A stretch of DNA of 14,215 nt, taken from contig CAZEAN010000148.1 in NCBI GenBank assembly GCA_964510225.1, positions 1 to 14,215 on the forward strand. Reading direction: 5' to 3'. The position numbers were made by a program, and so were the translations under genes. This document shows positions 6,340 to 12,503 of this stretch, one piece after another; the first letter of the stretch is position 1; the number at the start of each line of letters is the position of its first letter. The notes beneath the pieces are model-generated. The model had not been told where the DNA came from. It did not search any database and worked only from the letters and a program-made list of their open reading frames with translations. The DNA comes from CAZEAN01 sp964510225 (GTDB lineage Bacteria; Planctomycetota; Planctomycetia; Isosphaerales; Isosphaeraceae).

Positions 6340-6819
6340 TTATCGCCGGTCGACCAGGCGACGACGGGCCTCTAAGATTGGCACAAGCTGATCAGGACGG
6401 GTCCGGCAACAGATCGGTAGAATCGCCTCGTATCCGTAGCGTTTCTTAGACTCGGCCCGAGGCGTTACGTCCGCTGGATAGTGGTCGACGTAATCCCAAC
6501 CGACGTGGCTGACACCTTCGATGGTTGTCAGACCGAATTGGCCGACCTCACTCCAAGCCAGGTGCTTTGGATTAAACATCGTGCTGTAGCGGAGGCCGTC
6601 TGGACCAAGGTGGAGAAAGGAACGGCTTGGTGCCAGCCAGACCAGGGACAGAACGAACCCAATCCCTCCGAGCCCAACAACCGTCAGTCCGATTGCGCCG
6701 TTTACTCTGAGGGCGAACCAGATACCCAGGGCTAGCGTCACAAGAGTACTGAGGGCTGCGAGCGATCCTAGAAGTCGATTGGGGTAAAGCGTCAATGACT
6801 CGCTTCGGTCGGATTCCAT
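6340..6819 (-). CDS. Small two-helix membrane protein with PH-like C-terminal domain
   Basis: A 159-residue protein. Two hydrophobic helices occupy about 15-37 and 42-63, joined by a short loop. They are followed by a soluble segment that starts LHLGPDGLRYSTMFNPKHLAWSEVGQF (69-95). That 'strand, DGLR, strand, W-x-E/D-V' pattern is what bacterial PH-like membrane proteins such as the STM3941 type show after their helices. The C terminus (GYEAILPICCRTRPDQLVPILEARR) is consistent with the closing helix of such a domain. No enzymatic motif is seen, and the molecular role is unknown. I start it at ATG 6819: the upstream frame extends into the PLP-enzyme gene and encodes Arg/Pro-rich shadow sequence there. 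The SD sequence is weak, and GTG 6825 is an alternative. It lies 56 bases after the PLP enzyme and 96 before the carotenoid gene, all co-directional. Confidence 0.65.
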   Translation of the reverse strand: MESDRSESLTLYPNRLLGSLAALSTLVTLALGIWFALRVNGAIGLTVVGLGGIGFVLSLVWLAPSRSFLHLGPDGLRYSTMFNPKHLAWSEVGQFGLTTIEGVSHVGWDYVDHYPADVTPRAESKKRYGYEAILPICCRTRPDQLVPILEARRRLVDRR

Positions 6820-6875
6820 AAGCACCGTGACGTGGGATTCGGACGCATTGCGTTCCGGAGGGTGGATATTATTGG

Positions 6876-8087
6876 TTATACCTTCGAGGAAACCTTTGAA
6901 GCGAGGACGGAGTCGAGCCCCTGAGAGAGATCGTGCCAGAGGTCCGCGGGGTCTTCCAAACCCACCGAGAATCGGACGAGACCAGGTGTCACTCCGACCG
7001 ATTCCAGTAGATCGAGCGGTTGGCCGCGGTGGCTCGTCGCCCAAGGGTAGCTCAAGGTAGTCGAGACGTCCCCGAGACTCGGCGCGAAGGGAATCATCTG
7101 GAGCGATTGAATGAGCTGGTCGGCTGTCTCTCGGCTCCCGAGATCGATGGTGACCATGTTCCCAAATCCTCCGGCGAGCATCCGAGAGGCAAGTTGATGG
7201 TCGGGGTGTTCGGGAAGACCAGGATAGTGAACTCGATGAACTCCGGGGTGATCGTCGAGCCGCTCACTGAGCCATTGCGCGGACTTGCATGCTCGTTCAA
7301 GACGGATCGGAAGAGTTGCAAGACCACGGTTCGCGAGCCAGGACTCAAATGGGTTGCTAAGGAAACCAAAGGTGGAGGCGACTCGTCCGATTCGGTCGAT
7401 CGTCTCTGAATTCCCTGCGATCAGACCCAAGGTTAAATCACTATGTCCGCCGATCAGTTTTGTCCCCGAATGAACAACGAGATCCGCACCGAGGACGATC
7501 GGTTTACAAAGTAGCGGGGCAAATGTGTTGTCAACAATTAATCGTGCGCTCGATTGTTCCAGAATCGCACTGATCTGAGCTAAATCTGTAAGTCTTAAGA
7601 GTGGGTTTGAGATTGATTCGACAAAGACCAATCGAGTTGCGTCGGTCAGAATCCCCTGAAGTGACTTGGGTTCGGTCGAATCGAAGCGACTCGATCTCAC
7701 CCCGAATCGGGAAAGTTCACGCTCGATCAGCGTCGTCGTTTTGCCATAAAGTTGCTCGGAGAGCGCGACGTGGGCACCTGCGTTTAACTCGGAGAGTAAG
7801 ATCGCTGAGGTTGCAGCCATCCCAGAACTACACGTCAGGGCGTGGGGTGCTTCTTCTAAATCGGCAAGCTTCTCTGCGAGGTACTGGCCATTAGGGTGAC
7901 CATCTCGCGCGTAAACAAAGCCCTCGAATTCGCGATTGTAGATCTGCTCGACCTGGTCGAGCCCCTCGAAGCAGTGAACCGCGCTGAGTGAGGGCAACGG
8001 GACGAGTGGTTCAGTCACCGATCGTGGTGCCGGTCTCGCTTCGGCACAGATCGTCGAGGGATGACGTGAGAGTTTTGATCGGGACAT
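6876..8087 (-). CDS. Cys/Met-metabolism PLP-dependent enzyme (cystathionine synthase/lyase family)
   Basis: A 403-residue fold-type I PLP enzyme of the trans-sulfuration family. Expected cofactor residues are present: Tyr59 and Arg61 in VYARDGHPN (phosphate contact from the neighbouring subunit), SSGM (87-90), Tyr114 in QLYGKT stacking on the ring, Asp186 in VDNTFAP binding the pyridine nitrogen, and the Schiff-base Lys210 in HSGTKLIGGHSD. The C-terminal block PSLGDVSTTLSYPW is where the family reads SLGGVESL, and GLVRFSVGLED binds the substrate carboxylate. The family includes cystathionine gamma-synthase, beta- and gamma-lyase, methionine gamma-lyase and O-acetylhomoserine sulfhydrylase; I cannot separate them by eye. 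ATG 8087 is taken as the start, but it lacks a good SD sequence. TTG 8108, which overlaps the phosphatase stop as TTGA and adds seven residues, is a real alternative and would imply coupling. Second gene of the minus-strand run. Confidence 0.87.
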   Translation of the reverse strand: MSRSKLSRHPSTICAEARPAPRSVTEPLVPLPSLSAVHCFEGLDQVEQIYNREFEGFVYARDGHPNGQYLAEKLADLEEAPHALTCSSGMAATSAILLSELNAGAHVALSEQLYGKTTTLIERELSRFGVRSSRFDSTEPKSLQGILTDATRLVFVESISNPLLRLTDLAQISAILEQSSARLIVDNTFAPLLCKPIVLGADLVVHSGTKLIGGHSDLTLGLIAGNSETIDRIGRVASTFGFLSNPFESWLANRGLATLPIRLERACKSAQWLSERLDDHPGVHRVHYPGLPEHPDHQLASRMLAGGFGNMVTIDLGSRETADQLIQSLQMIPFAPSLGDVSTTLSYPWATSHRGQPLDLLESVGVTPGLVRFSVGLEDPADLWHDLSQGLDSVLASKVSSKV

Positions 8088-8104
8088 CGCATTTGCGGTT
8101 TGAG

Positions 8105-9280
8105 TCAAGACGTCAACTCATCTTCAGGATTGTCACTCGTTTGACCCATTCCACGACCTGAGGACGCCAAGAGATTGATCGCCTCACCGAACCATCGGAT
8201 TGCCTGGCGACTGTCTTTCGCCTCTCGCGCGGCGTGTGCTCGGGTCCGACAATCGTTAAAGTTTGACCAATTGACTGGCCATCGGTTATCGGTGGCAATC
8301 GTGCAACCTTGATTAATCGTCTCGGCAAGTCGATTTAGCAGTGGCTCCGTAATCTTGCAGGAAGCCGATTGATAGACATGCTCTACGATCTCTTCAGGTT
8401 GTGGTTTGCGCTGAAATGCGTTTAGGAGTCCCGAGATTAAGGCTTTCGGATTCGCCTTCTCGGACGAAGCTTGGCCCAGCCCATTAGATTGGACCGAATG
8501 CTTCGGATCGTCGGGATCTTCCCAAGGGCCGATCCGCACAATCAAGACGGTAATGTTGTCGTGGCCACCACGGAGGTTTGCGAGTTGCATGAGATAGTTG
8601 CTGGCAACTTCAGGATGAAAGTGGGCAGCAAATGCACCGATCTCAGCATTCGCAACAGGTCCCGAAAGCCCATCAGAGCAGATTACATACGCGTCTCCTT
8701 CGCGCACCGGGAGTGGGCCCTCAAGATCTACCTCGATCGTCGGATCAGGCCCGAGACTCCGCGTTATCACGTTCCGAGGGACTGCCTTCTGGGCCTCTTC
8801 AGGCTTCAGATGGTTCCTTCGGACGAGTTCCCAGACGAGGCTATGATCGAACGTAAGTTGCTCGATCCGGTCATCACGGACTCGATAAACCCGCGAGTCA
8901 CCCACGTGAGCAATCAGGACGCCGTCGGGGAGGAGGACCATCGTTGACGCGGTCGTCCCCATCCCCTGAAAGTCTTGATTCGCGCTCGCTTTGGTATGGA
9001 TGAGCTGTGCAACTTCACCGTAAGCCTGAATGATCGCATCCGACGGAGTCGCCGCCTTTTGCTTCCTGTAGTTGTGCGGAATGTTATCACACGCGAGCTT
9101 GCTCGCGAGTTCACCGACGGCGTGCGCGCCCATGCCATCGGCCACCATGAAGAGGTGTCCTCGCCTGCGCCAGGCCTCGGCCGTCTTCGCGCGGACCGCT
9201 GCAAAGCTATCCTGGTTATTGGCACGCCGCATCCCCGTATCGGTGATCGCGGCGTTTGTCACAATGTCTTCCCAATTCAC
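8105..9280 (-). CDS. PP2C-type Ser/Thr protein phosphatase with C-terminal extension
   Basis: A 391-residue metal-dependent phosphatase that would remove phosphate from Ser/Thr of proteins, usually opposing Hanks-type kinases. Catalytic motifs appear in order in residues 8-250: TDTGMRRANNQDS (13-25), VADGMGAHAVGE (46-57) with metal ligand Asp48, GMGTTAST (106-113), AHVGDSRVYRVRD (124-136), CSDGLSG (201-207) with Asp203, and GGHDNITV (238-245) with Asp241. DGMGA replaces the commoner DGMGG. Residues 251-391 form an extension with no recognised domain; 335-372 (NWSNFNDCRTRAHAAREAKD, then an amphipathic AIRWFGEAINLL) looks like a single TPR-like helix pair. No membrane helix is present, so it is predicted cytoplasmic. 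I chose GTG 9280 (protein begins V/M-N-W-E) because conserved sequence begins right after it; the frame stays open to TTG 9352, adding 24 less typical residues. No kinase gene is in the window. First gene of the minus-strand run. Confidence 0.87.
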   Translation of the reverse strand: MNWEDIVTNAAITDTGMRRANNQDSFAAVRAKTAEAWRRRGHLFMVADGMGAHAVGELASKLACDNIPHNYRKQKAATPSDAIIQAYGEVAQLIHTKASANQDFQGMGTTASTMVLLPDGVLIAHVGDSRVYRVRDDRIEQLTFDHSLVWELVRRNHLKPEEAQKAVPRNVITRSLGPDPTIEVDLEGPLPVREGDAYVICSDGLSGPVANAEIGAFAAHFHPEVASNYLMQLANLRGGHDNITVLIVRIGPWEDPDDPKHSVQSNGLGQASSEKANPKALISGLLNAFQRKPQPEEIVEHVYQSASCKITEPLLNRLAETINQGCTIATDNRWPVNWSNFNDCRTRAHAAREAKDSRQAIRWFGEAINLLASSGRGMGQTSDNPEDELTS

Positions 9281-9386
9281 GGCCGGGTCCCCATGGCTCG
9301 ACGTCTTGGTCCGGGGCGGTACCCGTCGATACACAATGATGACATCTTGCAAGTAAGCGCGAAAGACTGAAAGTTCAATTTGAAGT

Positions 9387-9431
9387 GTTAGCGATCAGGA
9401 ACGCTAAGTTTAAGCATTCTAACGGTTCCTG
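9387..9431. promoter_or_regulatory. Overlapping inverted repeats in the divergent region
   Basis: TTAGCG (9388-9393) pairs with CGCTAA (9402-9407). CAGGAAC (9396-9402) pairs with GTTCCTG (9425-9431). GTTAG (9387-9391) can also pair with CTAAC (9419-9423). The first two dyads interlock, so as RNA they exclude each other; as DNA they are nested operator-like sites roughly centred between the two divergent genes. No known regulator is recognised. Confidence 0.4.
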
Positions 9432-9568
9432 TCTCGCTTCCAAGTACCCGAGGTTTCAGATCAGGGTCAACGATAGAATACTCCAGGTTTCTTCAGTTCT
9501 ATTCGAGCAGTGGCCAAGTAGGTCACCATAGGTCGGACGGCTCGACGGAAACTTCGTGACTCAGGTTC

Positions 9569-9573
9569 GGGAG
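9569..9573 (+). promoter_or_regulatory. Ribosome binding site supporting a TTG start
   Basis: GGGAG is placed 8 bases before TTG 9582. This good spacing is the main support for the non-ATG start of the peptidase gene; the next in-frame candidates (GTG within codons 6-14) have no SD sequence. Confidence 0.55.
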
Positions 9574-9581
9574 TAAATCGA

Positions 9582-12275
9582 TTGGCGGACCAGCAAGTTG
9601 TGATTGTACCGGAAATTGAGGTCGCGTGTGAGCAACTCGCCAACGGGCTTGATGTTATCGTGCAACACAATCCCAAACTGCCCTTAGTCGCAATGAACCT
9701 TTGGTACCACGTCGGATCCAAAGAAGAGCGGGGACGTCAGCGGGGACTCGCGCACTTGGTCGAGCATCTGATGTTCGAAGGCTCTGCCCATTACCCGGGA
9801 GATTTCTTTAGCTGGCTTCAACCGCTCGGTGCTCGGATCAACGGATCGACTTCCAGTGATCGTACGAACTATTTTGTTGATCTCCCTGCTCCCCATCTGG
9901 AACTCGCAGTGGCGATCGAGTCCGACCGCATGGGTGCCCTGATTCCGTCATTAGATCAGAAACGCCTCGATGTCCAACGGGGCGTCGTCACGAACGAATA
10001 CCGTCAGAACTATGCAAATCGACCCTACGGCAGAATTTCGAGGATCGTTTTAGAGGCACTTTACGGGCCCGGTCATCCTTATCGATGGCAGACGATCGGT
10101 GCGATGGATGACGTCGCTCGGACAACTCTTGAAGATGTCGAGGCGTTTCTGAGTCGCTTCTATGTGCCGAGCAACGCCAGCCTCTGCTTCGCCGGTCATA
10201 TCGAGCCCACGAAGGCGTTCGAGCTGGCCGATCGCTATTTCGGGCAGATCGAGGGTGGAGCACCAGCGCCTCGGTTACCGGTTCAAATCCCTGCACTCTC
10301 TGAATCGATTTCAATCGAACTCAGGGAACAGGTTGAGCTAACGCGCCTCGACTTGGTCTGGCATTCTGTCGAGAGATTTCACCACGACGATCTCGCGCTT
10401 GGGCTACTCAGTGATATCCTTGCCAAAGGACGATCGAGCCGACTCTATCAGCGATTGGTGGTCGAAACCGAGTTAGCTCAAAGCGTCTCGGCGGGCCAAA
10501 CTGGTCGTGAACTCGCGGGATCCTTCGGCATCTTGGTTTACTTGAGACCGGGGGCGAGTCGTTCGCGGATAATCGAACTCGTCGAGGAGGAGCTCCGAAC
10601 GATCGCCATGGGCGTCCAATCCGAAGAACTCGAACGAGTCCAGCACGGTCGGCTTGCAACCTTGATTTATGCGATGGAGTCGCCGGGTGGTTTTGGGGGT
10701 GTCGCGGATCGGCTCAATGCTTTCAACGTCTATCGAGGCGATCCGCGTCAGCTCTTTGACGAACCAAGGCGGATTCTAGATGTCTCATTGGAGGATCTTT
10801 CCCGGGTTGCGCGATCTTACCTCGTCGATCCTGGAGGTCAGCTCCGCCCCCATCTGATGCTGACAACAGGTCCAGCCCACAACGGGATGAAAGAACCCCG
10901 CTCAAAGGTCCCGATTGACCGCACTAACTCCCCGTCACCAAGAGACCTGGTCCCGTTCCAGCCGCCGGTGCCAGAACGACAGATCTTGCATTCAGGGCTC
11001 GAACTCTGGGTGATCCGTCGATCTGACCTTCCCGTGGTTACGGGAAGCATTTCAGTCCCTGCAGGCGCAACCGCCCATGCGACCACCCTCGGAGGGCTGG
11101 CGACTCTGACGGCGTCCATGTTATCTGAGGGAACTGCAACACGTTCTGCGATCGAACTCGCGGCAGAAACCGATCGAATCGGATCAAGAATCCAATCGGG
11201 TGCGGGTTGGTCGAGTTCGTCGATCAGCTTCCGTACCCTCTCCGCTTTTCTACGTCCGACACTTGATTTAGTGATTGAGATGTTCCGCGCACCGAGCTTC
11301 CCCGGACGGGAGTGGAATCGACTTCGGGGGCAGTTGATCTCTGAACTCAATTCGCGACACGATCGAGCCGAGGCGATTGCGTCTGACGTCTTTGCTCAGA
11401 AGCTCTACGGAAACGGTCATCCGTACAGTTGTGCACCGCAGGGGACGGTTGAGACGCTGGAGTCGCTCGGAGTCGACCAGGCCCGATCATTCCATGCGGA
11501 GCGTTATCGACCCTCTGGCGGAATTCTTGTTATCGCCGGAGATTTAGATCCGGACCGCGTCGCCAGAGACCTTGACCAACTACTTGATAGCTTCTCGGGA
11601 TCGGTGGAACCGCCGTCGAGACCAAAGGAACCGAGACAGTTTGAAGGACGTCGAATGGTCTTAGTGGATCGACCTGGGGCTCAGCAAGCCGTGATTCAAC
11701 TTGGTCATCTCGGAATCGCACGCACCGACCCTGATTACGATGCCTTGATCTTGCTCAATCAAGTGCTCGGGGGACAGTTTCAGTCACGGTTGAATGAACG
11801 ACTCCGTGAGTCAAAGGGGATGACATACGGGATCCGGAGCAGCTTCGATGCTCGACGGGGACCCGGTCCATTCCTAATCGGATCGTCGGTTCAATCAGAT
11901 CGAGTCGCCGAGGCTGTTTCCGATATCGTCAGCGAGCTGGAGGGTCTCCAAGGCATCAACGCGGTCTCGGCAGAGGAACTCAGCAAGGCACGACGAGGGC
12001 TGTTGGAAGGCCGGGTCCGCCATTTTGAGACACCCTCCGATCTCGTTGCGAAATACCTCGCGCTCTTCATTCAAGGCTTGCCGATTGATGAGCACAAGCG
12101 ATTCGAAGAACGGCTCTCGGGGGTCACTCTTGAACAACTCAACGATGTCGCACAACGTCGGTTGCATCCTGACCGACTTCTTGGGGTGATCGTCGCTGAT
12201 GCCGACAAGGTTGGCAACGCATTGGAATCGCTTCACTGGGATCACTTCGAATGCCTATCAGCCGACCAACACTGA
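9582..12275 (+). CDS. M16-family zinc metallopeptidase, two-half (pitrilysin-like) form
   Basis: An 897-residue protein. The inverted zinc motif HLVEH gives ligands His58 and His62 and catalytic Glu61. The third ligand is Glu139 (VVTNEYRQ), 77 residues after His62, the spacing known for pitrilysin. NGLDVIVQHNPKLPLVAMNLWYHVGSKEE (21-49) is the usual N-terminal block. The second half (about 470-890) repeats the fold but lacks HxxEH: the equivalent stretch reads LATLTASML. It retains the Arg/Tyr pair of non-catalytic M16 domains (Arg736 in SRLNERLRESKGMTYG, Tyr749). So one chain carries both the active and the substrate-binding domain, as a clamshell that degrades unfolded proteins or peptides. 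I see no signal peptide, unlike periplasmic pitrilysin, so cytoplasmic action is inferred. Start TTG 9582 is supported by GGGAG 8 bases upstream. It diverges from the phosphatase gene and is not obviously in an operon with the toroid gene 228 bases downstream. Confidence 0.9.
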   Translation: MADQQVVIVPEIEVACEQLANGLDVIVQHNPKLPLVAMNLWYHVGSKEERGRQRGLAHLVEHLMFEGSAHYPGDFFSWLQPLGARINGSTSSDRTNYFVDLPAPHLELAVAIESDRMGALIPSLDQKRLDVQRGVVTNEYRQNYANRPYGRISRIVLEALYGPGHPYRWQTIGAMDDVARTTLEDVEAFLSRFYVPSNASLCFAGHIEPTKAFELADRYFGQIEGGAPAPRLPVQIPALSESISIELREQVELTRLDLVWHSVERFHHDDLALGLLSDILAKGRSSRLYQRLVVETELAQSVSAGQTGRELAGSFGILVYLRPGASRSRIIELVEEELRTIAMGVQSEELERVQHGRLATLIYAMESPGGFGGVADRLNAFNVYRGDPRQLFDEPRRILDVSLEDLSRVARSYLVDPGGQLRPHLMLTTGPAHNGMKEPRSKVPIDRTNSPSPRDLVPFQPPVPERQILHSGLELWVIRRSDLPVVTGSISVPAGATAHATTLGGLATLTASMLSEGTATRSAIELAAETDRIGSRIQSGAGWSSSSISFRTLSAFLRPTLDLVIEMFRAPSFPGREWNRLRGQLISELNSRHDRAEAIASDVFAQKLYGNGHPYSCAPQGTVETLESLGVDQARSFHAERYRPSGGILVIAGDLDPDRVARDLDQLLDSFSGSVEPPSRPKEPRQFEGRRMVLVDRPGAQQAVIQLGHLGIARTDPDYDALILLNQVLGGQFQSRLNERLRESKGMTYGIRSSFDARRGPGPFLIGSSVQSDRVAEAVSDIVSELEGLQGINAVSAEELSKARRGLLEGRVRHFETPSDLVAKYLALFIQGLPIDEHKRFEERLSGVTLEQLNDVAQRRLHPDRLLGVIVADADKVGNALESLHWDHFECLSADQH

Positions 12276-12318
12276 CAACTTCTTAGATCACCAGAACTCC
12301 AAGACAGATGGGTGTAAT

Positions 12319-12334
12319 GCTTCCCACGGGAGGC
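12319..12334 (+). terminator. Short hairpin after the M16 peptidase gene
   Basis: GCTTCC and GGAGGC form a 6-bp stem (one G-U pair) around CACG, starting 44 bases past the peptidase stop. No U tract follows. It may mark the transcript end or belong to the upstream flank of the next promoter. Confidence 0.25.
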
Positions 12335-12339
12335 CCGGA

Positions 12340-12348
12340 TGCTACAAT
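12340..12348 (+). promoter_or_regulatory. Candidate extended -10 promoter for the toroid gene
   Basis: TGC followed by TACAAT (12343-12348) matches an extended -10 element (TGnTATAAT, one mismatch in the hexamer). The -35 position reads CTTCCC, a poor match, which extended -10 promoters tolerate. Transcription would start near 12355, leaving a leader of about 150 bases. Confidence 0.4.
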
Positions 12349-12362
12349 TCGTATTGTTATGT

Positions 12363-12458
12363 CTTTGGGTAAAGAAGTCTCCTTCGAGCATTCAAATCTC
12401 CTATCCTACCCAAAGCGTGCTGCTGGGTTTCTGAAGACTCTCTTTCCGAAGCGTTCGG
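12363..12458 (+). promoter_or_regulatory. Structured 5' leader with competing stems
   Basis: CTTTGGGTA (12363-12371) pairs perfectly with TACCCAAAG (12407-12415). Inside it, GAAG (12374-12377) and CTTC (12382-12385) form a small hairpin. ACCCA (12408-12412) can instead pair with TGGGT (12424-12428), which would break the long stem. A further hairpin CCGAA-gcg-TTCGG lies at 12446-12458. No known riboswitch class is recognised. The pairing is exact in sequence; a regulatory role is inferred. Confidence 0.4.
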
Positions 12459-12503
12459 CGCATCATCGTTCAACCAGCTGATTCAGAATCCAGGATAGCG
12501 CCT

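Larger units (their letters stand above)
9281..9581. other. Divergent intergenic region between the phosphatase and M16 peptidase genes
   Basis: About 300 bases between two divergent starts. It is dominated by overlapping dyads at 9387-9431. TAGAAT (9474-9479, plus) resembles a -10 box but has no -35 partner at the right distance. If the phosphatase used its upstream TTG at 9352, the first 72 bases would be coding. Confidence 0.45.

Noticed and set aside
6820..7044. N-terminal extension of the PH-like protein into the PLP-enzyme gene
   Set aside because: The added residues are Arg/Pro-rich shadow sequence in the region coding for the PLP enzyme's conserved C terminus; ATG 6819 gives a clean two-helix protein.
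9281..9352. Start of the phosphatase at TTG 9352
   Set aside because: The extra 24 residues do not look like the family N terminus and TTG has no good SD sequence; GTG 9280 begins just before the conserved phosphatase sequence. Not fully excluded.
10838..11350. A 170-codon minus-strand frame inside the peptidase gene
   Set aside because: It is antisense to the M16 second domain; no family resemblance.
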